Positions 52,095 to 61,087 of a stretch of 64,000 nucleotides of DNA are shown piece after piece. The stretch is from positions 6,775 to 70,774 of the forward strand of contig URYW01000002.1 in assembly GCA_900552145.1 (NCBI GenBank). The letters are read 5' to 3'. A model generated the notes under the pieces. The model saw only the letters and a list, made by a program, of their open reading frames with translations, did not search any database and was not told the DNA's origin. Each line of letters begins with the position of its first letter. Within the stretch, counting starts at the first letter, position 1. A program made the position numbers and the translations under genes. Origin of the DNA: an uncultured Collinsella sp. (lineage in GTDB: Bacteria; Actinomycetota; Coriobacteriia; Coriobacteriales; Coriobacteriaceae).

Positions 52095-54278
52095 TTAGGT
52101 CCACAGAAGGTCGCTGCGGGTGATCGTGGCACCGATGGCAAAAGGCATGCATGCAATGACTGGGTACAGGTAGCGCATGTAGGTCGATCCGTTACATGGA
52201 CCGATCAGGCACACGGCGAGCACGCCCAACAGCGGCACCCAGATCGCCAGTGCACGCCATGAATGACGACGCAGCAGGTAGACCACCACGGCGATCATGA
52301 TCCACACATAGGTGGCCGAGCTCATGGTGAGCGAAATATACGGGATGCGCTGCACCGCCACACGGTACAGGTTGATCAGATGGTCGCACCAGCGCACGGC
52401 TTTGCTATCGACCGGATGGAAGTCAAAGTACTTGAGGTTATCGGGCTTAGCCATGATCTCGGCACTGCGTGCCGTGCTGTAGACCCATGCATCACGAGCA
52501 CTCGGATAGAAGTACCCGTAGTAGTTATTGACGAGTGCCGAGATATAGCACTCGGGGTCCTTTTTGAACATCTGGGCCCACACCTCAAAATAGGCGTCGA
52601 TGTCCTCCTGCAAAGCATACTCGTTAAAACAGTTTTTGACGGCATCCGACTTGTCAGGGTTGTAGCGACGGCCCAGGTTCTCGTACTTAAGCACGCGATC
52701 GATCGCGACGCGCTCTTCGTCGGCCACCAAGCCGTCGCAGGGAGCTTCCTCGATCGTGCCATCGTCTTTGACCTTGGGGTTAACGCCCGAATTAAGGCCG
52801 TCGTGCTTTTGGACGAAGCGCGCCGTCTGCTGAAACGGAATCGAGAGGATCTCGCGCTTGGAGCCCGGCGTGATATCGTGCGCCGGCATAAAGACCTTGG
52901 TGAAATACATGTTGGAGACAAGGCAGAGCGCAAGCACTGCGAGCACGCCGACCCAGCGGAAGCGTGGCGTGGCGTACGAGGGCGTGACGCCAGACTGTTT
53001 GGCCACGCGACGGGCCACATGCGCGTCCCAAGCGCAAAACGCCGCCGCAATCACGCAGGCCGCCAACGGAAAGACCAGGCCGCCATTGCGCAAAAACGTG
53101 GAACCCATGGCACCCAGCACGAGCAACAGCCAGTCGTGGCGTGCATAGAGCACAGACGCCTGTTCGCCCGCGCGCTTGGCATTGGCATCGCGACGGGGCA
53201 GGCCACATGCCACGAGCTTGACGGTCTGAACGAGCAGCACCAAAAACGCATCGGCAAACAGTACGTCTTTGGTCAGCAGCGCCGCATAGTTGGAGAACAT
53301 CGGCATAAACGCAAAGAACAGCAAGGTGACGCCACGGACCGGCAGGCTCACGCCCAGCTTGCGCAGCGACGATATGGAATAGGCCATGCAGGCGGCCGTG
53401 ATGACAAATTGGGCACAGGTGTAGATGGCAAGGCCCGCATTGGCGCTATTGAACAGCGAAAGCCCCAGTTGCACGCACGAGCCGATGATGGCCGTGTGCA
53501 CCACCGGATGATGGCCGTTGAGCAGCACGTTGGGGTTAAGCAGGCGCAGGTAATCGCTCGTGCCGTTGGGATAGTTGAACCATTGGCGGATCTGCGCGCC
53601 CGTATCTCCCATAAAGAGGCCGGGCAGCGAGGCGATAAGCGTGGGCGCCCAGGCAATCATGAGCACAAGAAACGGCCCGACAAAGGGATGGACCGAGAGC
53701 ACGGCGTGGGCAGCACGCCACACGCGGCCAAAGTGGGTCTCCGAAAACGGAATGCGGCGGGAGCTCAACCAATCCAAAAACTCAAAAGCCAGATAGAAGG
53801 CCACAATCGCCAGAAGCATCCAGCCCGCGCCGCCAATCCAGGCGCAGATAACGCGTGCCTTGTCGCCCAGCACAATCTCTGCCGAATCGGCAAGGTCGTA
53901 GCTACGGCCGAACACCATGCAAACGGCAAAGAACAGCGATGGCAGCACGACCGACGGGCGCCAAGCGTCACCGCGGCCAAAGAACACATAGCGAAACGGC
54001 AGCGTGAGCAAGCAGGCAAGCGCGAGCAGCATCACTGCGTCGGTATGGCCGGCAAACGAGAGAAGTACCTCGTAGCACACGTAGAGCGTGCCCGTCGCCT
54101 TGGGGTCGATCGCCAGGACCGCGTTGCTCGACACCGGGGCGGGATCGATGGAAAACGCCGTGGTCGCCAGCAGGGCGAGCAAAAATGCGATGAGCGTCTG
54201 TTTGGCGGGATAGCGCTTAAACCAAACGATGCGGGCGGCGTCGCGCGCAGCCGTTGCGGAGAGGTCGGAATCCTTCAC
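52095..54278 (-). CDS. DUF6020-type multi-spanning membrane protein
   Basis: The 727-residue protein has about twelve membrane helices, with a large loop near residue 225-260 (GDTGAQIRQWFNYPNG, LLNPNVLLNGHHPVVHT) and an extracytoplasmic domain (475-620). This pattern resembles GT-C glycosyltransferase-like proteins seen in Coriobacteriia and Clostridia and annotated DUF6020. The acidic GDTGAQ loop in the first large turn would be a candidate catalytic region. The GTG start at 54278 has only a distant AAAGG. Role in surface glycan or lipid glycosylation is plausible but not shown. Confidence 0.68.
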   Translation of the reverse strand: MKDSDLSATAARDAARIVWFKRYPAKQTLIAFLLALLATTAFSIDPAPVSSNAVLAIDPKATGTLYVCYEVLLSFAGHTDAVMLLALACLLTLPFRYVFFGRGDAWRPSVVLPSLFFAVCMVFGRSYDLADSAEIVLGDKARVICAWIGGAGWMLLAIVAFYLAFEFLDWLSSRRIPFSETHFGRVWRAAHAVLSVHPFVGPFLVLMIAWAPTLIASLPGLFMGDTGAQIRQWFNYPNGTSDYLRLLNPNVLLNGHHPVVHTAIIGSCVQLGLSLFNSANAGLAIYTCAQFVITAACMAYSISSLRKLGVSLPVRGVTLLFFAFMPMFSNYAALLTKDVLFADAFLVLLVQTVKLVACGLPRRDANAKRAGEQASVLYARHDWLLLVLGAMGSTFLRNGGLVFPLAACVIAAAFCAWDAHVARRVAKQSGVTPSYATPRFRWVGVLAVLALCLVSNMYFTKVFMPAHDITPGSKREILSIPFQQTARFVQKHDGLNSGVNPKVKDDGTIEEAPCDGLVADEERVAIDRVLKYENLGRRYNPDKSDAVKNCFNEYALQEDIDAYFEVWAQMFKKDPECYISALVNNYYGYFYPSARDAWVYSTARSAEIMAKPDNLKYFDFHPVDSKAVRWCDHLINLYRVAVQRIPYISLTMSSATYVWIMIAVVVYLLRRHSWRALAIWVPLLGVLAVCLIGPCNGSTYMRYLYPVIACMPFAIGATITRSDLLWT

Positions 54279-54299
54279 AGTCCGAATAGCCTTTCTAGA

Positions 54300-54336
54300 A
54301 ACCTGCCAAAAAGGGACAGGTTTATTTTGGCAGGTT
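54300..54336. repeat. CCTGTCCC-family hairpin, inverted copy
   Basis: AACCTGCCAAAA pairs with TTTTGGCAGGTT; the loop reads GGGACAGGTTTA, the reverse complement of the loop at 21383. It lies 22 bases before the DUF6020 start and 125 bases after lgt. Confidence 0.7.
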
Positions 54337-54380
54337 TTATCTGGGGAAACGTTACGGTTCTGTCATCGTTGCCCGGCAAA

Positions 54381-54415
54381 ACCACCACAAAGGTGCCTGT
54401 CCCCCTTGTGGTGGT
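54381..54415. repeat. CCTGTCCC-loop hairpin near the lgt stop
   Basis: ACCACCACAAAG pairs with CTTGTGGTGGT around the loop GTGCCTGTCCCC, ten bases from the lgt stop codon. Confidence 0.7.
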
Positions 54416-54424
54416 ATGTGGCGG

Positions 54425-55246
54425 CTAGGCGTCGAGGTAGACGCGCTGGGGACGGTTGCGGCGGAGGGCAAAGATGACGAGCGCCAGGCCCGCAATCACG
54501 AGTGGCAGACTCAACAGCTGACCCATGGTGATGACGCCGCCCAGCAGATAGCCCAGCTGGGCATCGGGCACGCGCACAAACTCAATGAGGAAGCGGACGA
54601 TGCCGTAACCCATCACAAACACGCCCATAAACGTACCCTGGGGCAGCAGCGGCTTTTTGCGGCTGAGCACCTGCAAAATACAGAAGAGTACGACGCCCTC
54701 AAGAAACGCCTCGTAGAGCTGGGAGGGATGGCGCGGCATATCGCCCGCAGTGCCGCCAAAGCCCACGCCCCAGGGCAGATCGGTCGGCTTACCCCACAGC
54801 TCGCCGTTGACGAAATTGGCGCAACGTCCCAGGCACAGCGCCAGCGGAGCACCGATCACAGCAAGGTCGGCGATGGTCCAGGCGTCGAGCTTATACATGC
54901 GGCATACAATGATGCCGCCCAAGATGCCGCCCACCAGGCCACCGTGGAAGCTCATGCCGCCCTCGTTGGTGGCAAAGATCTCGAGCGGGTGGGCCAAATA
55001 GTAGCCATCACCGTAAAAGACGACGTAAAACAGGCGCGCGCCGATAATAAGGCCAAAGACCGCACCGACCACGACGCTCGTCAGGTCATCGATCGTGATG
55101 TCGAAGCCCCAACGACGCTGCGTGCGGTACATAACGACCGCCGTGAGCAGGGCGCCGACCACATAGGCCAGACCGTACCAGTAGATCGTGATGGGGCCCG
55201 CCGAGATCGCAACGGGGTCAAGCATATGGTAGAGGTCGTTGAGCAT
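54425..55246 (-). CDS. lgt: Prolipoprotein diacylglyceryl transferase
   Basis: The 273-residue membrane enzyme attaches diacylglycerol to the lipobox cysteine of prolipoproteins. Seven helices are apparent; the key segments are YWYGLAYVVGALL, MSFHGGLVGGILG with the conserved His-Gly-Gly, and the Lgt signature LGRCANFVNGELWG with Arg, Asn and Glu. ATG at 55246 has an AGGGGGA site. Followed by hairpin repeats and then the DUF6020 gene. Confidence 0.94.
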   Translation of the reverse strand: MLNDLYHMLDPVAISAGPITIYWYGLAYVVGALLTAVVMYRTQRRWGFDITIDDLTSVVVGAVFGLIIGARLFYVVFYGDGYYLAHPLEIFATNEGGMSFHGGLVGGILGGIIVCRMYKLDAWTIADLAVIGAPLALCLGRCANFVNGELWGKPTDLPWGVGFGGTAGDMPRHPSQLYEAFLEGVVLFCILQVLSRKKPLLPQGTFMGVFVMGYGIVRFLIEFVRVPDAQLGYLLGGVITMGQLLSLPLVIAGLALVIFALRRNRPQRVYLDA

Positions 55247-55267
55247 ATCGATCCCCCTGCTCCCTAC

Positions 55268-55308
55268 ATACAAATGCGGCCGCGGGCCTTGCGCTCGCAG
55301 CCGCATAT
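55268..55308 (-). terminator. Terminator of the NifU-like gene
   Basis: ATGCGGC (55274-55280) pairs with GCCGCAT (55300-55306), followed on the minus strand by TTTGTATG. It lies between the NifU-like gene and lgt. Confidence 0.55.
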
Positions 55309-55355
55309 TTGGACGTAACGTCTATGCGGAGCGTACCGTCCGCAGCTTTCGCATC

Positions 55356-55634
55356 TTAGAACGGCGCGTACTCGTCGTACAGGTCCTCGGCCTCGCCGGA
55401 AGCATTGACCTGCTCGACGCGGGTAACGCCGGGCACGTGCTCCTTCAGGATGCGCTCGATACCCATGGAAAGGGTCAGCGAGCTCATGGGACAGCCGGCG
55501 CAAGCGCCCTGCAGTTCCAGCTTAACGACGCCCTCGTCGTCGACGCCCACATACTCCATATCGCCGCCGTCGGCCTGCAGGTTGGGGCGAATCTCTTCAA
55601 GAACCTTCTTAAGCAGCTCTTCGTTAACAGCCAC
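55356..55634 (-). CDS. NifU-like (Nfu) iron-sulfur scaffold protein
   Basis: The 92-residue protein is a stand-alone NifU C-terminal domain: IRPNLQADGGDMEYVGV and the cluster site CAGCPMSS with Cys45 and Cys48. It carries [4Fe-4S] clusters to client proteins, useful in an anaerobe rich in Fe-S enzymes such as the activases here. The GTG start at 55634 has an AAAGGAG site. It appears to be monocistronic. Confidence 0.9.
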   Translation of the reverse strand: MAVNEELLKKVLEEIRPNLQADGGDMEYVGVDDEGVVKLELQGACAGCPMSSLTLSMGIERILKEHVPGVTRVEQVNASGEAEDLYDEYAPF

Positions 55635-55805
55635 AGGGGCTCCTTTCTCACAATAACGCGGGCACGCCCGCGGACAGAAGCTATGTTACTACAGCCATGT
55701 ACCCGCTCACGAGCCGTCCATGCGCGCAGACGCGACTTTCACGAGTAGTCAATTTGGGACGGGGCTCTTTGAGCTGCGTTCGTCGCCAGATAGCGACAAC
55801 GCATA

Positions 55806-56330
55806 TTACTGCTGAGCTTGTCCCCCGGTACCAATCTGGACATCGACGATGACCTGGCGGTAGCTGATGCCGCAGGAGTCGAGAATGCGGCGGCTGATAC
55901 GGCCGTCATCGGTGTCGGCATACTTATTGTCCAGGTAGACGACCTCGCCCACACCCACCTGTGCCAGGATCTTGGCGCAGTCGTGGCACGGGAACAGCGT
56001 GACGTAGACCGTGGAACCCTCAAGGTCTTTGAGCGAGCCGCGATAGTTGAGCACGGCGTTGGCCTCGGCATGGACTACGTAGTTATGCTTGTCCTGCAGC
56101 GGGTCATCGCTCGTGCCCCACGGGAAAAAGTCGTCGTTGAGCGCCGAGGGCGTACCGTTGTAGCCCACCGAAAGGATGCGGTGGTTGGTGCTGGCGATGC
56201 ACGCGCCCACCTGCGTGTTGGGGTCCTTACTGCGGCGCTGCGCGGCGATGGCCACGCTCATAAAGAACTCATCCCAGCTAATAACGTCGCGGCGCTTGCC
56301 CGACGCGGTTTGATGAAGATCGTCCGACAT
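55806..56330 (-). CDS. dCMP deaminase family protein (ComEB type)
   Basis: The 174-residue zinc deaminase shows HAEANAVLN (His87, Glu89) and PCHDCAK (Cys115, Cys118), the full metal and catalytic set. It converts dCMP to dUMP for thymidylate synthesis. DPNTQVGACI and SVGYNGTPSALNDD are typical of ComEB/dCMP deaminases. ATG at 56330 has a GGAGGTGT site. It lies 83 bases after coaX on the same strand. Confidence 0.9.
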   Translation of the reverse strand: MSDDLHQTASGKRRDVISWDEFFMSVAIAAQRRSKDPNTQVGACIASTNHRILSVGYNGTPSALNDDFFPWGTSDDPLQDKHNYVVHAEANAVLNYRGSLKDLEGSTVYVTLFPCHDCAKILAQVGVGEVVYLDNKYADTDDGRISRRILDSCGISYRQVIVDVQIGTGGQAQQ

Positions 56331-56413
56331 GGCAGACACCTCCGAAATCGCAATAGTTTGACCCATTGTAGCAGGTGGAAGGTGGAGACGTTTTTGTCCC
56401 ATTGCCCCCATCG

Positions 56414-57265
56414 CTACGCGCGGCGGGGCTTTTGGTTGATGTGGTAGAGCTCGGCGAGGCCCCGCAGCGTCAGCGCATCGTCGACCGTCAGGCTATGGCC
56501 GACCAGCGCCGCAAGCGCCTCGGCATCGTCGCCGGTAATGACGATGGGCACATCGCCCTCCCCCGCGGCCTTGGTCGCACGCATCTCGGCGAGCACCATG
56601 TCGAGCATGCCGTCGATGCGTGCCACCTCGCCCAGAACCACGCCCGAGCGCATGGCCTCACGCGTGTTACGGCCGATGACGTGTGTCGGCGCCGAGGGCT
56701 CAACTTGAGGCAGGCGCGCCGCAGCGGCCGAGAGCGAACGGGCGCCGAGCGCCAGCCCCGGCGCGATAACGCCGCCGACAAAGGTGCCGTGTGCGTCGAT
56801 GACCTCGATATTGGTCGTCGTGCCCAGGTCGATCACAATGCACGGCGAGCCGTAGACGGCGCGGGCAGCCACGGCGTCGGCGATGCGGTCGGGACCGATC
56901 TCGGCCGGGTCATCGTAGTGCACGGGCATGCCGGTCTTAAGTCCCGGCCCCACCGTGAGCACGCGCCCCGTGCAGATACGGGAAAGTGCCGCCTTCCACG
57001 GGCGCTCGAGCGCCGGCACCACGCAACTCAGCACTGCGGCTGCGGGAACGAGCGCGCCCGGCATGCCTGCATCGGCTGCCAGTGCGCCCATAACCTGCAC
57101 AAGTCGCATGCGCGCTTCGTCGGCCGTGATGCTCGACGGCGTCGTGATCTCGCACGTCGCAAGCGGGCATTCCTGTGCCGCGGCCGAATCCTCGGCAAAC
57201 AGGCCAAAGCGAATGAACGTGTTGCCCACGTCGACCGTCAATATGTATGCGCACCCATTAAGCAT
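56414..57265 (-). CDS. coaX: Type III pantothenate kinase
   Basis: The 283-residue ASKHA-fold kinase phosphorylates pantothenate, the first step of CoA synthesis. It shows VDVGNTFIRFGLF with Asp12, the GPDRIADAVAA segment and IDLGTTTNIEVID for ATP and pantothenate binding. A 40-residue Ala-rich insert is seen before residue 80. ATG at 57265 has an AAAGGAGCG site. It is divergent from the OPT transporter gene. Confidence 0.92.
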   Translation of the reverse strand: MLNGCAYILTVDVGNTFIRFGLFAEDSAAAQECPLATCEITTPSSITADEARMRLVQVMGALAADAGMPGALVPAAAVLSCVVPALERPWKAALSRICTGRVLTVGPGLKTGMPVHYDDPAEIGPDRIADAVAARAVYGSPCIVIDLGTTTNIEVIDAHGTFVGGVIAPGLALGARSLSAAAARLPQVEPSAPTHVIGRNTREAMRSGVVLGEVARIDGMLDMVLAEMRATKAAGEGDVPIVITGDDAEALAALVGHSLTVDDALTLRGLAELYHINQKPRRA

Positions 57266-57457
57266 CGTCGGCGCTCCTTTCGTCTGCCCAGCAGTATATC
57301 GCCTACCTAAACCAGTCATCCCAAAATGACTAGCTTGCGGCTATACTGGTGCGCGGTCGTTTGCGAGCTCACGCGGCGGCCCTTGGTAACCCGACTTCCC
57401 GCGCCGTATCCGTAACGGCGCTCCCGGGGGAAGCGGATATACGCAAAGGAGTTTTAT

Positions 57458-59161
57458 ATGAGCAATCCCTCGAACCGCGCTTCGATGCGCGGGCAACTCA
57501 CGCTGCGCGGCGTCGTCATCGGCGTCCTTGGCTGCGTGATCATCACGGCAAGCTCGGCCTACACCGCCCTCAAGATGGGCGCCCTCCCCTGGCCGATCAT
57601 TTTCGCTGCCGTCATTTCGCTGTTCTTCCTGAAGCTCATGGGCAACGCCAGCCTCAACGAGGCCAACGTCACCCACACCATCATGTCCGCAGGCGCCATG
57701 GTCGCTGGCGGTCTGGCGTTTACCATCCCGGGCGCCTGGATGCTGGGCTATGCCGACCAGATCAGTTGGCTCGACATGTTTATCGTGGCACTCGCCGGCA
57801 CTATCCTAGGCCTGCTGGCCACGGCACTCATCCACCGTCACTTTATCGTGGACGCCGCGCTTGAGTTCCCCACCGGCAACGCCGCAGCTCAGACCCTGCG
57901 CGCGACCGAGGCCGGCGGCAAGACCGGCAAGCAGCTCTTTGGCTCCATGGCCATCGCCGGCATCTACAGCGTGCTGCGCGACGCTCTGGGCATTGTGCCC
58001 AGCATGCTGTGCACGCTCAATATCCCCGGCGTGACCTTTGCCATCTACAACTCGCCCATGTTGCTGTCCATCGGCTTTTTGGTGGGCTTCGCCCCCGTCG
58101 CGTTCTGGTTTGCCGGCGCGCTGCTGGGCAATTTTGGCATCATCGTCGGCGGCACCGCTGCCGGTCTGTTTGACGTTATGACCGCACAGGGCATCGTCAA
58201 GTCCCTGGGTATGGGCCTCATGATGGGCTTTGGCGTCGCCGTCGTCCTCAAGGACATCCTTCCGCAGGTCGCCGGTATCGTCCGCGGCCTCGCCGCCGAC
58301 AGCTCCACCGACACCGACGAGCAGTCGCTCATCTCGGGCTCCCTTAAACTCGACGCCGGTATCATCGGCCTGGGCGCTGCCGCCATCGCCGTGATCATCG
58401 CCATCGTGCTCGACCTTGGCCCCGTTCCGGCCGTCATCGTCACGCTGTTCACCTTTGTCACCACCATCATGAGCGCGCAGAGCTGCGGCCAGACGGGCAT
58501 CGACCCCATGGAGATCTTCGGCCTCATCGTCATGCTCATCGTTGCCGCCTTCGCGCAGCTCGCTCAGGTCAAGCTGTTCTTTATCGCCGGCATCGTGGCC
58601 GTGGCGTGCGGCCTTGCGGGCGACGTCATGAACGACTTTAAGGCCGGCGCCGTGCTGGGCACCAACCCGCGCGCGCAGTGGGTCGGCCAGGCCATTGGCG
58701 GCATCGTGGGCGCCCTGGTCGCCGCCGCCGTCATGGTCGCGCTCGTCACCGCCTATGGTCCGGACGCCTTTGGCCCCGACAAGAGTTTTGTGGCCGCACA
58801 GGCAAGCGTGGTCGCCACCATGGTCTCGGGCATCCCGAGCGTGCCGTGGTTTGCGGGCGGCTTTATCGCCGGCATCGTCATGTACTGGCTCGGCATTCCG
58901 GCCATGATGATCGGCCTGGGCGTGTACCTGCCGTTCTACATGTCGCTCACGGCCTTCCTGGGCTCCTGCGTCAAGCTCGCCTACGACAAGTGGGCAGCCC
59001 ACCGCGATGCCAACGCCGGTCTTTCGGACGAGGAGAAGACCGCCAAGGATGCCGCCTTCCAGGAGCAGGGCCTGGTTGTCGCCAGCGGCCTGCTCGGTGG
59101 CGAGTCCATCGTCGGCGTTATCCTGGCGTTTGTCTCTGTTGGCCTGAGCCTGCTGGGCTAA
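57458..59161 (+). CDS. OPT-family oligopeptide transporter
   Basis: The 567-residue protein has about 14 membrane helices and the OPT pattern, including GNAAAQTLRATEAGGKTGKQLFG after the second block and NEANVTHTIMSAG near residue 67. OPT proteins import small peptides or metal chelates with protons. ATG at 57458 has an AAAGGAG site seven bases upstream. A TATACT -10 box at 57342-57347 is the likely promoter; its -35 is unclear. A strong terminator follows, so it is a single gene. Confidence 0.9.
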   Translation: MSNPSNRASMRGQLTLRGVVIGVLGCVIITASSAYTALKMGALPWPIIFAAVISLFFLKLMGNASLNEANVTHTIMSAGAMVAGGLAFTIPGAWMLGYADQISWLDMFIVALAGTILGLLATALIHRHFIVDAALEFPTGNAAAQTLRATEAGGKTGKQLFGSMAIAGIYSVLRDALGIVPSMLCTLNIPGVTFAIYNSPMLLSIGFLVGFAPVAFWFAGALLGNFGIIVGGTAAGLFDVMTAQGIVKSLGMGLMMGFGVAVVLKDILPQVAGIVRGLAADSSTDTDEQSLISGSLKLDAGIIGLGAAAIAVIIAIVLDLGPVPAVIVTLFTFVTTIMSAQSCGQTGIDPMEIFGLIVMLIVAAFAQLAQVKLFFIAGIVAVACGLAGDVMNDFKAGAVLGTNPRAQWVGQAIGGIVGALVAAAVMVALVTAYGPDAFGPDKSFVAAQASVVATMVSGIPSVPWFAGGFIAGIVMYWLGIPAMMIGLGVYLPFYMSLTAFLGSCVKLAYDKWAAHRDANAGLSDEEKTAKDAAFQEQGLVVASGLLGGESIVGVILAFVSVGLSLLG

Positions 59162-59186
59162 ACCAAACAACAACGCACCCGTGCAG

Positions 59187-59226
59187 AGCGCGGGGTCGGA
59201 GACCATCCGGCCCCGCGCTTTTTGTA
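59187..59226 (+). terminator. Terminator of the OPT transporter gene
   Basis: AGCGCGGGGTCGG (59187-59199) pairs with CCGGCCCCGCGCT (59207-59219) with one mismatch, followed by five T residues. Confidence 0.85.
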
Positions 59227-59375
59227 TCTGCCGAAACCCTCGGCAGTACTTGTATGTGGCGTGTCTTCCTTTGCCTGCTCGCCTAAGTTCCATGTCAAGA
59301 TGACCGCCCCGCCCGTCACGGTGTAGAGTACATGCTGCGAACGCACCCGCGTTCCTACGGCAATACGAGGTGGAC

Positions 59376-60515
59376 ATGGAACTCGATAAACAACAGCTCA
59401 AGCGACTGCGCGAGCGCCATCATCGGCGCCATGGCATCCGCCCCGCCCACAGCGAGGCCATGGAGAACGCAAGCCGCTTTCTAAAGCGGGCATTCAACAT
59501 TCGCGAGGGACGCGCGCCCTATCACGTGATTCGCAAGCGCTTTGTAAACGGGGCGCGCCTGACTGGCTCACACTTATGCATCTTGATCATTGCCATGTTG
59601 ATCGCGAGCATCGGCCTCGATATCGACTCGGATATCGCCATTGTAGGCGCCATGCTCATCTGCCCGCTCATGGGCTCGGTCCTTGCCATGGCATACGGCA
59701 TCGCCACGCTCGACCGCGAGATCACCCTTGAGGCCGTCGCCGGCCTCGCGCTGCAGATGGTCTTTTGCCTGGTCACGTCCACGTTGTACTTTAAGCTCTC
59801 GCCCCTTGGCACCACCACGGCCGCCATCATCGACAATTCGACACCGACTGTGTGGGACCTTGCCGTCGCGCTCGCGGGCGGCTTTGCGGGTGGCCTGGGC
59901 AACTCGCGCGACCAGGAACCCGCCACGCTCATCGCCGGGGTGGCTGTGGCGACCGCGCTCATGCCGCCCCTGTGCGCGGCGGGCTATGGCATCGCCATCG
60001 CAAGCGGGTCACTGTTTCTCTCGGCGCTTTACGAGTTTGGCATCAACGTGGTCTTTATCGCACTCGCGGCCGAAGCCGTTCTGCTTCTTTTGCGCGTGCC
60101 GCTCAAGCGCGACCTCAACGGCGACGGTATTGTGACTGCCGAGGAAAATGCCGAGGTCGACGAGCTATCGCGCAAGGTGCGCCGCCGCATCATCGTGGGC
60201 ACGGTAATCTTTGCCATCCCCTGCATCGTTATGACGGCGGGTTCCATTGGCTCGGCGCAGGCCGGCGTGCAGGACGGCTACGGCGTCACCGAAACCACGC
60301 GCGAGCTTGCGGCGGTGCTGCCAGGCTTTAAGGACTACACCGTCGCCGTCGAGACCTCGGCCACCGAAGGCGACGAGGAGGGCATCGTCGAGCGCGAGGT
60401 TGTCGCCCATGTGACGACAAGCGAGGCGCTCGGGGCACGCGACCGCCACGTCGCCCGCAAGCTCATCGACCTCAATGTGCCCGAGCTCGATCGCGTGGAA
60501 TTTGACGTGAAGTGA
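59376..60515 (+). CDS. DUF389 membrane protein with an EF-hand-like loop
   Basis: The 379-residue protein has a basic N-terminus, six membrane helices (66-240) with the DUF389 block DIAIVGAMLICPLMG and LAGGFAGGLGNSRDQEPATLIAGVAVATALMPPLCAAG, and a C-terminal soluble domain. Function of the family is unknown. Between the last helix of the core and the next hydrophobic segment lies DLNGDGIVTAEE (246-257), which fits the 12-residue calcium-binding EF-hand loop at every ligand position. ATG at 59376 is preferred over GTG at 59370 on spacing from GAGGT. It converges with the arylsulfotransferase remnant. Confidence 0.82.
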   Translation: MELDKQQLKRLRERHHRRHGIRPAHSEAMENASRFLKRAFNIREGRAPYHVIRKRFVNGARLTGSHLCILIIAMLIASIGLDIDSDIAIVGAMLICPLMGSVLAMAYGIATLDREITLEAVAGLALQMVFCLVTSTLYFKLSPLGTTTAAIIDNSTPTVWDLAVALAGGFAGGLGNSRDQEPATLIAGVAVATALMPPLCAAGYGIAIASGSLFLSALYEFGINVVFIALAAEAVLLLLRVPLKRDLNGDGIVTAEENAEVDELSRKVRRRIIVGTVIFAIPCIVMTAGSIGSAQAGVQDGYGVTETTRELAAVLPGFKDYTVAVETSATEGDEEGIVEREVVAHVTTSEALGARDRHVARKLIDLNVPELDRVEFDVK

Positions 60516-60529
60516 TGCAGAGCGCGGCC

Positions 60530-61033
60530 CTACAGGTCGTACTTGTACACGCGATAGATGTACTTCTCGGCTTCCATCTCGTAGGTGGCGATGGGTAGAC
60601 CGTAGCGGTCGTACTCGGTAAAGGTCTTGGCCTGGCCCGATGCCACGAGCATGCTATTTGAATCGCCAACGTGCTGCGCACTGCTCACATAGCCCGAAAA
60701 CGGCACGGCGATCTGGTCTTCGAGCTCGTAGGTGCGCGCCGTCTCGTCCACCGTAAAGATGCGCCCAAACGAATGCGTGCCCTTGTTGTAGTCGGTCACC
60801 ACCGCGGCGCCCAGCTGGCCCCAGTCGAACTTGGGATAGCTTTCGGCCGCACCAAAGTTGTTGTCGTACAGCAGCACCTGGTAGCGACTGGTCGTTGCCG
60901 TATCGGAACTCGGCAGATACGTCACGCTGTGCTGGCCCGCGTTGAGCGAAAAATCGCCCTGGGCCTGCAGTAACTTGTCCTCAAAGCCCGAGCCGGCCCA
61001 TTGCCACTCCTTTCTATTTCTGGGTCCATCTTC
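60530..61033 (-). pseudogene. 3' remnant of an arylsulfate sulfotransferase gene
   Basis: The frame encodes 167 residues that look like the C-terminal end of AssT-type arylsulfotransferases: WAGSGFEDKLL, NAGQHSVTYLP, YQVLLYDNNFG, VPFSGYVSSAQHV, ASGQAKTFTEYDRYGLPI and the terminal EKYIYRVYKYDL. The complete enzyme has about 550-600 residues with a six-bladed propeller and a catalytic His in an earlier blade. Here a TGA at 61034-61036 ends the open frame, and hbd occupies the upstream DNA, so two thirds of the gene are missing. A GTG at 60925 could start a short product, but a functional enzyme is very unlikely. Confidence 0.75.
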
Positions 61034-61087
61034 TCACTGCTGGCGACCAAAAATGATCCGTTTTCCTCCGTCCCCGAGGAATCATTG

